Below are positions 48,416-56,798 of a stretch of DNA of 64,000 bases, in pieces. Every line of letters starts with the position of its first letter. The first letter of the stretch is position 1. Source of the DNA: an uncultured Metabacillus sp. (GTDB lineage: Bacteria; Bacillota; Bacilli; Bacillales; Bacillaceae); the NCBI RefSeq assembly GCF_947503125.1, contig NZ_CANNCR010000005.1:1-64000 (forward strand). The letters run 5' to 3'. A model generated the notes under the pieces. It was not told the DNA's origin. It made no database searches and was given only the letters and a program-made list of their open reading frames with translations. The position numbers were made by a program, and so were the translations under genes.

Positions 48416-48469
48416 GGCAAAAACACCTCTAATCTTTTGTTATCACCTCTATTTATTGCCAAAAGCCAT

Positions 48470-48964
48470 TTATTTTAGTCGTGTTTCGATTTCATTTACG
48501 ATTTCTTCAATGCTTTTATTTGATGTTTCGATCAGAAATGTGCAATCTTGATAGTGCTCTTCACGCGAAAGATATAATTCAGCAAGTTGCGCTTTTGTTT
48601 TCTTACTGGCAAGCGGTCGATTTGTATCAGTATGAATGCGATCGTAAATAATGTCTAAGTCGGCATGCAATGAGATCACATATCCATGCTTTTTCATCCA
48701 TTGGCGGTTTTCTTTTTTTATGACGATTCCTCCGCCGGTGGTAATAATAACATCATCCGTAGGAAGCTCTTTAAGAATAGTCGTTTCCTCATTTCGAAAG
48801 AATTCCTCTCCATAGTTCGTAAATATCTCTTTTATCGTCATATTCAGCTTTTTCTCAATTTGTTGATCTGTATCAAGTACTGGCAAAGCAAGCTCTTTAG
48901 CCAAATATTCTCCGATTGTTGTTTTTCCTGCGCCCATAAACCCAGTCAAATAAATTGCCTTCAA
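48470..48964 (-). CDS. aroK: Shikimate kinase
   Basis: 164 aa P-loop kinase that phosphorylates shikimate at O3. Walker A GAGKTT is at 11-16, the shikimate-binding Asp in VLDTDQQIEK, GGGIV at the active site, and the lid Arg in NRPLA. It lies between comG and yqzE; aroQ of the same pathway is elsewhere in this window (23153-23596). Confidence 0.95.
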   Translation of the reverse strand: MKAIYLTGFMGAGKTTIGEYLAKELALPVLDTDQQIEKKLNMTIKEIFTNYGEEFFRNEETTILKELPTDDVIITTGGGIVIKKENRQWMKKHGYVISLHADLDIIYDRIHTDTNRPLASKKTKAQLAELYLSREEHYQDCTFLIETSNKSIEEIVNEIETRLK

Positions 48965-49007
48965 CGCATAAATCCTCCACGGTTTTCTTTCTACAATAAC
49001 ACAAGAG

Positions 49008-49388
49008 CTAATATTCAGACCATAAGATCATTTCATTTTTTGATAGATCAAATTGATATCTTGCTTTATTCACTTTATTTCTTATTGTTTTACATGTTAA
49101 GTGTACTTCATAAATGCTTGGAGATAATTCTTTGATTTCATATGAAAGGCTCCCATTTATTGTATTTGATTGATAAGACGTGATAGGTGTGGCTGATTGG
49201 CTTTTGATTTCCAAAAGTGACTGATCTACCGCGAGTTGCATTAAATTTTCCAGTATATAATATTGCTCTGTTTCCGAATAAAACCGTTTTTCACTAATCA
49301 GGACACTTGAAATATAAGCAACGATAAACAAACAAAAGAGGATAACACCGAGTGTGGTTGGAAAAATAAATCCTTTTTCATTCCTCAT
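49008..49388 (-). CDS. comGG: Competence pseudopilin ComGG
   Basis: 126 aa. The prepilin-type start MRNEKGFIFPTTLG with a hydrophobic helix (about 8-28) is a ComC peptidase site, cut after Gly6. ComGG is a minor pilin of the DNA-uptake pseudopilus. Last gene of comGA-GG. Confidence 0.88.
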   Translation of the reverse strand: MRNEKGFIFPTTLGVILFCLFIVAYISSVLISEKRFYSETEQYYILENLMQLAVDQSLLEIKSQSATPITSYQSNTINGSLSYEIKELSPSIYEVHLTCKTIRNKVNKARYQFDLSKNEMILWSEY

Positions 49389-49391
49389 ATC

Positions 49392-49793
49392 TCATGCCCT
49401 ATCCCTCATAAATCGAAAGGTATATTGAAATTCATTTCCAGCTTTACTTACCAAAGATAACTGGATCCCAGAAGGCACCTGTTTAAATTCAAGTGTTTTT
49501 ACTTTTAGTAAAAACACTTCATGTCCTGTTCCATACACCTGTCTGCGAATCATATTAGGATAGTAATGAACACTAACCAGTTTCCCTTCATTATTTGTAA
49601 AGGTTATTTCCGTTGTTTTTACAGAAAGATTCTTTGCCTCATTTAATTCTTTTTGTAATTGAATAACAAAGAGTTCCCATTCAAAAGGTTTTAAATCATC
49701 TGAATGTTGAGAGTGTGTAAGTAAAAAATGGAGGATAACGGAAAGCGATGTGATAATAATCGAATAGATAAAGAAGGATAAAATTAAATTCAA
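49392..49793 (-). CDS. comGF: Competence protein ComGF, N-terminus uncertain
   Basis: 133 aa from TTG 49793. The mature-like part shows the ComGF stretch VHYYPNMIRRQVYGTGHEV. Reading the same frame upstream gives NEKGYTFLNLILSFF, a prepilin-type cleavage motif, but with no start codon. An ATG at 49813, overlapping the comGE stop, is in another frame: after ATG AAA AAG a -1 shift at the A5GG run would give MKKGYTFLN. Either a frameshift, a missing A in the sequence, or the TTG start without a pilin leader explains this. The true 5' end may be 49813. Confidence 0.8.
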   Translation of the reverse strand: MNLILSFFIYSIIITSLSVILHFLLTHSQHSDDLKPFEWELFVIQLQKELNEAKNLSVKTTEITFTNNEGKLVSVHYYPNMIRRQVYGTGHEVFLLKVKTLEFKQVPSGIQLSLVSKAGNEFQYTFRFMRDRA

Positions 49794-49812
49794 AAACGTA
49801 TATCCTTTTTCA

Positions 49813-50139
49813 TTATGAAACCAGATAACATACTGATTTTGTTTTTTCGAATGAATTTTTCCAAGATAAGCATGCCTTTGAATAATTTCTTTCCTCCTCC
49901 CATGTTAAGGTATAGTGTACATTATCCTTTACAAACTTTTCATTTAACTTTGGAGCTTGATCATAAAATACCTGTTGTGTTTTTTCGTGCAGTATCTTAT
50001 AGGCTTGTAATGACTGTTGGGCGTTAAGTCTTTCTTGTGTTAAGAGAACAAGCTGAGGAATGAGAATTGTGACAATCAAGCTCCACATACTGAATGCTGC
50101 GATTGTTTCTGCAAAGGAAAATCCCTTACAATTTTTCAA
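49813..50139 (-). CDS. comGE: Competence pseudopilin ComGE
   Basis: 108 aa. Prepilin motif KGFSFAETIAAF with Glu5 of the mature protein and a hydrophobic helix (about 8-30). A minor pilin of the competence pseudopilus. It overlaps comGD by 14 nt. Confidence 0.87.
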   Translation of the reverse strand: MKNCKGFSFAETIAAFSMWSLIVTILIPQLVLLTQERLNAQQSLQAYKILHEKTQQVFYDQAPKLNEKFVKDNVHYTLTWEEERNYSKACLSWKNSFEKTKSVCYLVS

Positions 50140-50572
50140 TATTCATCCTCCCCTTTCCAAGATAAAAAACAGCTTTATAGGTTGTTTCATGATAAGTGAT
50201 GTGTAACGTTCCACTTTTTTGAATAGATCCATTGCCGTTATACGTCACCCGATTTTTAAGTGTAACTCCTTCGATTTTTATATCAGCATGGTATTTCCTT
50301 GTAAGTAAAGTTTTATTTGTATCAACTGATACCACTTTGTATTGATGCTGATCTACTAGAAATAAAATATATACGGTTGATTCATTCACTAATGCAAATT
50401 GTTGGGTAAGCAATACATCCTTTTCAAATTGATCTAAAAACGTATCTATGATTTTTTTATGATACATAGGTACAATGTTCATTATTACAGTTAAACTCAT
50501 AATACTTGCAATTGATAGAACAAGCAGTGATTCGATAAGAGTAAAACCATTTTTATTGTGTTGCTGCTGCAC
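50126..50572 (-). CDS. comGD: Competence pseudopilin ComGD
   Basis: 148 aa. Prepilin motif NGFTLIESLLVLS with a hydrophobic N-terminal helix. The beta-rich C-terminal part contains TYNGNGSIQKSGTLHI. It is a minor pilin. It overlaps comGC by 20 nt. Confidence 0.9.
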   Translation of the reverse strand: MQQQHNKNGFTLIESLLVLSIASIMSLTVIMNIVPMYHKKIIDTFLDQFEKDVLLTQQFALVNESTVYILFLVDQHQYKVVSVDTNKTLLTRKYHADIKIEGVTLKNRVTYNGNGSIQKSGTLHITYHETTYKAVFYLGKGRMNIEKL

Positions 50573-50864
50573 CTTCAGTTACCTCACCATTAGCAGATAT
50601 CGTCACACTGCTTCCATTTGGACATTTCGGCGATTCTCTCAAGTAACCTGCATCCACTAATTGATCCACAGTAGGCGTGGCATTGTTTTCAATTTCATAT
50701 GCGGTTACTTGTGCTTGCACCATATTAATTAAGCCTTCACAGCCTTTCTCTTGAATACTAGCATTATGCTTCGTTACATTCGGTATTGTGATTAGTAATA
50801 AAACCGAGATCACTAATAGGACGATAAGCATTTCAATAAGTGTAAAACCCTTTTGATTGTTCAT
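50553..50864 (-). CDS. comGC: Major competence pilin ComGC
   Basis: 103 aa. The canonical prepilin start QKGFTLIEMLIVL is followed by a hydrophobic helix. Cys42 and Cys81 could form the disulfide known for B. subtilis ComGC. It is the main subunit of the pseudopilus that draws DNA through the cell wall. Confidence 0.95.
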   Translation of the reverse strand: MNNQKGFTLIEMLIVLLVISVLLLITIPNVTKHNASIQEKGCEGLINMVQAQVTAYEIENNATPTVDQLVDAGYLRESPKCPNGSSVTISANGEVTEGAAATQ

Positions 50865-50873
50865 TTTTCCCTC

Positions 50874-51908
50874 CTACAAATTTTCCATCATATTGTACAA
50901 TGGCAATAGCATAGATAAATAGACAAACAGAACAACTACTCCGACAAAGGCGTAAATGGTTGGTTGGATAATGGCCATCGTCTTAATAATTTTATTCTCC
51001 AGCTTTTCGATCACAAATTGACTATACATAAATAACTCCCTGGCAAGCTGTCCATTCGCTTGTCCATGTAAAATGACAAGTGCAAGCTCCTTTTCATAAA
51101 AATGGCTATCTTCAATTATTTGATGAAGCTGTACCCCCGCTTTTAATTTTTCAATAAAACGGCTGGCTTCTGTTCGATAAAATGGCAATATATTTTGCTT
51201 TTCAAAGATTTTTAGGCTTTCAAACGTAGAGAGTCCTCCCCTTAATAAATTACTAAGCTGAAGAGCAAAAAAATAGCTATGCAGCATACAGAAAATCCTT
51301 TTAACGATTGGGATTTTAATCATAATCTCCATTTGTTCATCGATCGGCTTTTTCTTAAAAATAAAAAAATAATAGAGGATGATCATTATTGTGATGATGA
51401 ATCCACCTATACCACACCACTTCAACAATGCAAAAAGAACTAATAGAAATATAGAGAAAAAAGATTGTTCCAAATTCATTGAATTGTAAAGCTGCTGAAA
51501 TTGCGGACTTATAACCGATTGTACAATGGAAAGGATGATACTGACGGTTATAATTAAAAAGATTGGATAGCGAAGGATTTTTGCAAGTTTATCTAAATGA
51601 GTCATTTTTTTGTGAAGAATTTCGCTGCTTGCTTTTAATGCAAATTCCATATCACCATGCTGCTCTGCAAAATAAAGGTAGCTCAATACATCGCGGTGAA
51701 AATGCAATTTGGAAAGAACTGATCGAAATGAATGCCCTGACGAAAGCTGGTTTATACAAATTAATAAGTCACTCTTTTTACTGCCTTGTTCATTGACATA
51801 AAGAAAACTTAACGCTTCGTTCAAGGTATAGCCCTTTTCAAGCATACTGCTTAACCTTTTTAAAATGTCTGCTTGCTCCTTCAAGCTCCATTTATCTTTA
51901 ATCTTCAT
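50874..51908 (-). CDS. comGB: Competence pilus membrane protein ComGB
   Basis: 344 aa from ATG 51908 (an ATG seven codons upstream is possible). GspF/PilC-type polytopic platform protein with two repeated T2SSF domains, each followed by membrane helices; three hydrophobic segments lie near 110-190 and the C-terminus. It works with ATPase ComGA, and its start overlaps comGA by 11 nt. Confidence 0.92.
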   Translation of the reverse strand: MKIKDKWSLKEQADILKRLSSMLEKGYTLNEALSFLYVNEQGSKKSDLLICINQLSSGHSFRSVLSKLHFHRDVLSYLYFAEQHGDMEFALKASSEILHKKMTHLDKLAKILRYPIFLIITVSIILSIVQSVISPQFQQLYNSMNLEQSFFSIFLLVLFALLKWCGIGGFIITIMIILYYFFIFKKKPIDEQMEIMIKIPIVKRIFCMLHSYFFALQLSNLLRGGLSTFESLKIFEKQNILPFYRTEASRFIEKLKAGVQLHQIIEDSHFYEKELALVILHGQANGQLARELFMYSQFVIEKLENKIIKTMAIIQPTIYAFVGVVVLFVYLSMLLPLYNMMENL

Positions 51909-52965
51909 ATCGAAACACCCAACGGTCATATGAATTTGGGTATAAATAACCTAAAGCAATCCCCTTTTTAATGACATCTTTCAGCATCGGATAGGAATAA
52001 GCTGCCACTTCTCCCTTTGCTTCCTTTACAACAGCAGCCAGGTTCTTACCAAAAAGTAATTCATAGACACTTAAGCGTCTTTTTTTTCTGAGCTTTTTAC
52101 AGTAAGGGGGACATTCTCCTTCGCAAAAAGGGCATTTTAACTGAACAAGCCGTTGAGCAGAAACTGCAATCAAGGTTTGTTCAATCTCTGATAAACTGAC
52201 ATCAAACTCCAACAGCCTATAAATCGCTCCTTTTGCATCTCTTGTATGCATGGTAGATAAAACCAAATGCCCTGTTAGGCTTGCTCGTATGGCGATTTGA
52301 GCCGTCTCCCGGTCACGAATCTCACCTACCATTATGATATCAGGATCATGTCTTAAGATCGCCTTTAAACCAGCTGCATAAGTAATACCTGCTTTCTCAT
52401 TTACCTGAACCTGCATCACCTCTGCACTTTTTGTTTCTACAGGGTCCTCAAGGGTAATAATATTTCGATTAAAATGACGCTTAGCATAATGAATAAGCGA
52501 ATAGAGAGTTGTTGTTTTGCCTGAGCCAGTCGGACCAGTAAAAATCATCAGTCCGTGAGAATGGTTTAATATGGAGAGCAGCTTGTTTGTTGTAGCAGGA
52601 AATAATGATAGCTGTGTAATTGGCGGAATTTTTTCTTGAGGCAAAAGCCGGATAACAAGGCTTTCTTCATGGATGGTTGGCAATGTAGATAAACGAAGAT
52701 GAACATTAACATTTGTTGTTGTTATGGAAAGTGCGCCATTTTGCGGCCGTCTCCTCTCTCCAATATCCATTGAGGCAAGAAATTTAAAATGCGAAATAAT
52801 CCGCTCACATATTTCTTTTTTCATGCTGTGCTTTTCAATCAGATCGTCATCAATCCGGAAATGAATAAGTGTTTCTTTTTCTTTAGGAACGATGTGAATA
52901 TCTGAAGCTCGTAGGGCACATGCTTCTTCAATCAGCCGTTCACTAAGTTGTTCAATGGATTGCAT
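51898..52965 (-). CDS. comGA: Competence pilus ATPase ComGA
   Basis: 355 aa GspE/PilB-type traffic ATPase. Walker A FTGPTGSGKTTTLY, Asp box ITLEDPVE, Walker B HDPDIIMVGEIRD and the His box LSTMHTRDA are present. A C-terminal Cys cluster (KCPFCEGECPPYC) fits a zinc site. It powers pseudopilus assembly and, in B. subtilis, growth arrest of competent cells. First gene of the operon. Confidence 0.95.
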   Translation of the reverse strand: MQSIEQLSERLIEEACALRASDIHIVPKEKETLIHFRIDDDLIEKHSMKKEICERIISHFKFLASMDIGERRRPQNGALSITTTNVNVHLRLSTLPTIHEESLVIRLLPQEKIPPITQLSLFPATTNKLLSILNHSHGLMIFTGPTGSGKTTTLYSLIHYAKRHFNRNIITLEDPVETKSAEVMQVQVNEKAGITYAAGLKAILRHDPDIIMVGEIRDRETAQIAIRASLTGHLVLSTMHTRDAKGAIYRLLEFDVSLSEIEQTLIAVSAQRLVQLKCPFCEGECPPYCKKLRKKRRLSVYELLFGKNLAAVVKEAKGEVAAYSYPMLKDVIKKGIALGYLYPNSYDRWVFRYED

Positions 52966-53057
52966 GGTCTCATCTCCTTTCTGTTGCTTGCTACAAGGTC
53001 ATTTTACAAGATATCTAACGGAATATCACATTGAGGAAAGAGAATTTTAAAGGATGG

Positions 53058-53119
53058 AAAATATGTTTTCTAACAATAAAAAATCAAAAAAAGATAGATA
53101 ATCATTAAAAATATGTTAT
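53058..53119 (-). promoter_or_regulatory. Possible ComK half sites upstream of comGA
   Basis: AAAATATGTTTT (53058-53069) and AAAAATATGTTAT (53107-53119) are near matches to the ComK box AAAA-N5-TTTT. Neither is perfect, and the 37-bp gap is not one of the usual spacings. The comG promoter must lie in 52966-53160. Confidence 0.3.
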
Positions 53120-53131
53120 AAAAACTAAAAA

Positions 53132-53148
53132 TTAGTATATAATACTAA
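53132..53148. promoter_or_regulatory. Palindrome overlapping tRNA-Gln -10 box
   Basis: TTAGTAT-ATA-ATACTAA is a perfect inverted repeat with 7-bp arms. It contains the TATAAT (53138-53143) that probably serves the tRNA-Gln gene, and it lies in the divergent region shared with comGA. It agrees at 15 of 17 positions with the FapR operator consensus TTAGTACCTRNTACTAA, but differs at two central positions. Confidence 0.4.
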
Positions 53149-53191
53149 ATGTTATTAAGGAGCAGGAAGGATATTTGAGCAGTTACATCGA

Positions 53192-53263
53192 TGGGCTATA
53201 GCCAAGCGGTAAGGCAACGGACTTTGACTCCGTCATGCGTTGGTTCGAATCCAGCTAGCCCAG
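53192..53263 (+). tRNA. tRNA-Gln (TTG anticodon)
   Basis: 72-nt cloverleaf. Acceptor TGGGCTA pairs with TAGCCCA, the discriminator is G, the D-loop is AGCGGTAAGGC-like, the anticodon loop is CTTTGAC with anticodon TTG, and the T-arm is GTTGGTTCGAATCCAGC. No CCA is encoded. It stands alone, not in a tRNA cluster. Confidence 0.95.
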
Positions 53264-53269
53264 TTATAA

Positions 53270-53421
53270 GAAAAGCGCAAGGGCCTTGAACAGCTTTGAG
53301 CAAATAAGACGAATTGAAATAGAAGGTGCTTTTTGCCTTCAATTCCAATTTGGCTAGACCCTAGAGGGGCTAGGCTCTGGAGCTAGACACAAAAACTATG
53401 TAAAAATTTTACCGTGCGCTT
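53270..53421. repeat. Dispersed intergenic repeat, copy B, complete
   Basis: About 152 nt following the tRNA. Terminal inverted repeat AAGCGCA (53273-53279) and TGCGCTT (53415-53421). It shares the blocks GCGCAAGG at the start, GGCTAGACCC, GAGGGGCTAGG and GGAGCTAGACACAAAAACTA with copy A (15188-15388), and CCTTGAACAG with copy C (58008-58075). The centre can fold into a hairpin around GAAGGTGC/GCCTTC. It looks like a small non-autonomous intergenic element typical of bacilli; no protein is encoded. Confidence 0.7.
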
Positions 53422-53457
53422 ATTCATATTATAAGAACTTTAAAATTTCCGAATTAA

Positions 53458-53490
53458 AGTCGTCTGTATACATGGCAGACGACTTTTTTA
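53458..53490 (+). terminator. Terminator after tRNA-Gln and repeat
   Basis: Perfect 9-bp stem AGTCGTCTG (53458-53466) and CAGACGACT (53476-53484) followed by T6. It ends transcription coming from tRNA-Gln. The following 53491-53753 shows no gene and must hold the yqgY promoter. Confidence 0.85.
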
Positions 53491-53753
53491 CTGCTGTTCT
53501 GCCTCTTTTCGTATCTAATTTTTAATCAATGGCTCCTTTGAATTGTTTTCTTTTTGCGATCCTGTAAACGCTATTTACAAGTATGTTAGCGTTACATTAT
53601 AATAATTAAAGTAATGGACTTGTATGTTAGAGTATGATTTGTCAAAAGCTATGATTATGAAGTTGTATCAATCAACCATCATTACGTTTTGAACCTGTTA
53701 TCCAACAGGGCAACAATACAGCTTAGGGCAAAGCCAACAAAGGAGGGATACAT

Positions 53754-54002
53754 ATGGATCGTATGTTCCGAGTATTAGGGTTTTGGACAGGAATCTTCGC
53801 AGTTATGTTTTATCTTGGTGACATGAAGACCACGTCCTTACTATTTTTCGGACAAACCGGGTTTTTCGTCTTTTTATCTTACTTAAAATTATCAGAGCGC
53901 ATGTACATTTATATTTTCGGTGCTTATTTAACAATTTTCTTTGTCGGATTTACGTATTGGACAACATTCATGATGATTCCTGGACAAACTGCGGGTCATT
54001 AA
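53754..54002 (+). CDS. yqgY: DUF2626 membrane protein YqgY
   Basis: 82 aa with three hydrophobic helices (about 8-24, 28-44, 51-72). Length and sequence type match YqgY (DUF2626). The ATG lies behind AAAGGAGGG. The function is unknown. Confidence 0.9.
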   Translation: MDRMFRVLGFWTGIFAVMFYLGDMKTTSLLFFGQTGFFVFLSYLKLSERMYIYIFGAYLTIFFVGFTYWTTFMMIPGQTAGH

Positions 54003-54005
54003 TTC

Positions 54006-54038
54006 AAAAAAACAGGCAGCCTAGGCTGCCTGTTTTTT
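54006..54038. terminator. Bidirectional terminator between yqgY and yqgX
   Basis: Perfect stem AAAAAACAGGCAGCC / GGCTGCCTGTTTTTT with a 2-nt centre, just after yqgY and touching the stop codon of convergent yqgX. It serves both. Confidence 0.9.
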
Positions 54039-54670
54039 TAGAATCCATTTAAAAACGGATTTCTTTCCATCTCTAGTTCAATGCTTGTTTCAGGACCATG
54101 CCCAGAAAGCACAAGAGTTTCCTCTGGAAGTGTGAGAAGTTTATCATGAATGCTTTTGATTAATTGCTGATGATTTCCGCCTGGTAGGTCTGTTCTGCCA
54201 ATACTGCCGGCAAACAGTGCGTCACCAGAAAAGACCAAGCCTGCTTCAGAGGAATAATAGGATACACTTCCAGGTGAATGTCCGGGTGTTTCAAAAACCT
54301 CTAAAGAAAAGCTGCCGATGTTTAATGTTCCTTCCCCTTTAATAAGTTCATCAGCAGGTGAAGCACTTATTTCCCCTGCCATAAAATATTGCGAGCCATT
54401 TAAAGAAGGGGCTGTCAGCCACTCTTTCTCATTTTTATGTACATAAACAGGGATGTTCCATTCGTTGCGAATCTCATCTACAGCACCAATATGATCAAAA
54501 TGGGCATGTGTCAGTAAGATTGCTAATGGTTTTAAATGTTGCTGCTGTAAAATATTTGTTAACTTATGTGCGTCTCCGCCAGGGTCGATCACTAGGCACT
54601 CATTCTTATCGTTTGAGAAAAGATAACAATTTGTTTGCAGCGGGCCTAATGGCAGTTGTCTCCATTTCAT
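54038..54670 (-). CDS. yqgX: Metallo-beta-lactamase fold hydrolase YqgX
   Basis: 210 aa. The metal-binding motif is THAHFDH, with further ligands in ETPGHSPGSVS, VFSGDALF and LSGHGPET. It is glyoxalase II-like (hydroxyacylglutathione hydrolase family); in a bacillithiol-using cell the substrate is probably not glutathione-based. The substrate is unproven. Confidence 0.93.
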   Translation of the reverse strand: MKWRQLPLGPLQTNCYLFSNDKNECLVIDPGGDAHKLTNILQQQHLKPLAILLTHAHFDHIGAVDEIRNEWNIPVYVHKNEKEWLTAPSLNGSQYFMAGEISASPADELIKGEGTLNIGSFSLEVFETPGHSPGSVSYYSSEAGLVFSGDALFAGSIGRTDLPGGNHQQLIKSIHDKLLTLPEETLVLSGHGPETSIELEMERNPFLNGF

Positions 54671-54924
54671 TTTATTACCTCCAACTTATTCAATCCTCTT
54701 TTATTTTACACTATTCTTCTATTATACGATATCTCCATACATGACTGAATTTTATTATAAATGGTCATGCTATACACAAATGATGTAGATCAGTGTCCAT
54801 CTAATTGGAAAATAAACTCGACAAACGTCATGAAACCGATTAAAATATTAGAAGGACTTGTTTGTATCTTGATATCATAAGCGATACAATGAAAACGATC
54901 TACATACGTAAGGAGGCTTTTTTA

Positions 54925-55098
54925 ATGGGCTTAATTATTATTTTTGGACTTGTTACCATTCTTGCCATTTTCGGATTTATTCGTTCGCTAAGAGACAAAA
55001 ATCTTCTTGGTGCTTTCTTTGCATTTGGAACATTAGCTGTATTCGGATGGTTTTCAGTTATGACTGTACTTCATCATGGATTCCCAACAGCACACTAA
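54925..55098 (+). CDS. yqgW: DUF2759 membrane protein YqgW
   Basis: 57 aa from ATG 54925 behind AAGGAGG; the longer upstream frame has no ribosome site. Two membrane helices (about 2-20 and 29-47) and the family tail FSVMTVLHHGFPTAH. The function is unknown. Confidence 0.88.
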   Translation: MGLIIIFGLVTILAIFGFIRSLRDKNLLGAFFAFGTLAVFGWFSVMTVLHHGFPTAH

Positions 55099-55147
55099 TT
55101 CGAAAAAAACTGAAGCGCTCTAGTGCAAACGTAAAAAAACGAAGGAT

Positions 55148-55181
55148 AAAAACCCCTTAGCAAAAATGCTAAGGGGTTTTA
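55148..55181. terminator. Bidirectional terminator yqgW/yqgV
   Basis: Near-perfect stem AAACCCCTTAGCA / TGCTAAGGGGTTT with A- and T-runs on both sides, between convergent yqgW and yqgV. Confidence 0.9.
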
Positions 55182-55198
55182 CATTTAACCTTTTTTCA

Positions 55199-55519
55199 TT
55201 ATTTCTCATTAAGATGTCTTTGGACACTCTCAAGTTTGCCTTCCATCGTCGTTTTTTTGTCTCGGCGGTCATCAATCCGGATATTTGTAGCGACTCTTTG
55301 AATCCCTTTAGCAAATGGTGCTTCATGAATGGCTGTAATGACTTCAAATAATGTAGAAAGCTCGCCTTCAATGATCGTGTTCATTGGAGTTAATTGATAC
55401 TGAATTCTCCCCTCATTTTCGTATTTCTTTAAAATATGTTGAATATCTGCTACATATTTACTTACGCTTGGATCATTTGTTCCTAGTGGAATCACGGTTA
55501 CATCTACAATTGCCATCAT
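55199..55519 (-). CDS. yqgV: MTH1187 family thiamine-binding protein YqgV
   Basis: 106 aa. MTH1187/YkoF-like ferredoxin-fold protein (VDVTVIPLGTNDPSVSKYVA; TPMNTIIEGELSTLFEVI). Family members bind thiamine or related ligands, but the physiological role is not settled. It lies downstream of yqgU. Confidence 0.88.
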   Translation of the reverse strand: MMAIVDVTVIPLGTNDPSVSKYVADIQHILKKYENEGRIQYQLTPMNTIIEGELSTLFEVITAIHEAPFAKGIQRVATNIRIDDRRDKKTTMEGKLESVQRHLNEK

Positions 55520-55529
55520 ATCTTCCTTC

Positions 55530-56654
55530 CTATTTCAGTTTAATAAGTTCTTTTACTGCTTTGTTCTTTATATCGATTATATGTTCATACCTTGCTCCAA
55601 AGAGTGCGTATTTACCATTTGGAGACAGTATAAGTGGAAAATTTTCCAAGTTATCTATCAGTGTTTCCTTTTTCTCTGTTTGCAGGTCAAATGCTACTAA
55701 TGAAAATGAGGTCAATGTTTCATCAGCTTCAATCATATAAAACATATCTTCTTTCGCATTCATGTCGTAATAGGGAATCGCCCATTCTGAGTATAACCCA
55801 ACCAAACGTGTTGACATTTCGGCTACTTGCTTTTTATTCTCCATATCATAAAACCGGACAACAGCCGTACCTTGGTCATCAACTAATTCAATGGTCGAAA
55901 TTTCATTTTCGAAATTCGTATTTGCCACTACATTTTCTGAAAGAAGGGCCTCCTCTTCAGTTTCGAAATTATATGCATAAAGTGGGGCAGTAAGTGCCGG
56001 AGATTCCTGATCCCATTTGAGATAAGTTATCTCTTGATTATTCAGCCATTGTATAAATGGAATTTGAATTGGATTTGCTGTGATGCTTTGTTCCTTTACA
56101 TTCATGATATATGTTTGAAATGTCCAATCCTCATTAAAACTTGAGACAAAAAGCTCCTGGTGATTCATTTGGTTCCACGTATATTGCAATTCGTACGATT
56201 CTATTTTCGTTTGAAATTTAACCTTTGCCTGTGAATCCAACACAATTAATTCAGCTTCATAGCTTGTAGGACTTGTATGAACAAGAAACAGGCTTTGATC
56301 AGAGTTTGCTTGAAGCTGGACAATTGGTGCCTCAGTTTCAAAAAAAATGGAGGATTTACCAGTAATTAGATTATATGTATGTACAGTGGAACCGCCAGAA
56401 TGATTGGTAATATAAAGAATCGTTTCATCATCTTTCCAGTCAGCAACTGAATGAAAAAAGCTTTCATCTAATTCTATAGGTAGTTTGGCTTCTTTTTCTA
56501 TGGATTGGTTTTTTGACGTTTGTGGAAGCTCCCTTTCAGGTGAAAGCTCATTGTTTTGTTCTGGTTGATGAGATGGATTACAGCCTGCACCAAGAAGTAG
56601 AATGAACATAAGTAGGAAAAGAATTTTACTTGCTCTCATCAACTCCTCTTTCAC
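55530..56654 (-). CDS. yqgU: Putative lipoprotein YqgU
   Basis: 374 aa if started at GTG 56654; ATG 56636 or TTG 56642 are alternatives. Signal peptide with lipobox LGAGC (Cys25 in this numbering), then a Gln/Glu/Ser-rich linker. The remaining domain has repeated short beta-strand patterns (for example DDETILYITNHSGG and SPNGKYALFGARY), suggesting a beta-propeller. Position identifies it as YqgU. The function is unknown. Confidence 0.82.
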   Translation of the reverse strand: MKEELMRASKILFLLMFILLLGAGCNPSHQPEQNNELSPERELPQTSKNQSIEKEAKLPIELDESFFHSVADWKDDETILYITNHSGGSTVHTYNLITGKSSIFFETEAPIVQLQANSDQSLFLVHTSPTSYEAELIVLDSQAKVKFQTKIESYELQYTWNQMNHQELFVSSFNEDWTFQTYIMNVKEQSITANPIQIPFIQWLNNQEITYLKWDQESPALTAPLYAYNFETEEEALLSENVVANTNFENEISTIELVDDQGTAVVRFYDMENKKQVAEMSTRLVGLYSEWAIPYYDMNAKEDMFYMIEADETLTSFSLVAFDLQTEKKETLIDNLENFPLILSPNGKYALFGARYEHIIDIKNKAVKELIKLK

Positions 56655-56798
56655 CCCGTTTCTCTTTATATTTAAAAGTTATTCTTCTCATAGAAAAAAT
56701 ACGCTTTACTATATTTACGTTAAAAAAAATGTTTTGTTTCATATTTTAGAAAAAAGCAAGTCAAAAAGGTATTGGGTGATTCCAACACCTTTTATGGT

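Noticed and set aside
53058-53119. A clear ComK box pair for comG
   Set aside because: Both sites have a mismatch or the wrong arm spacing, so only a low-confidence feature was kept.
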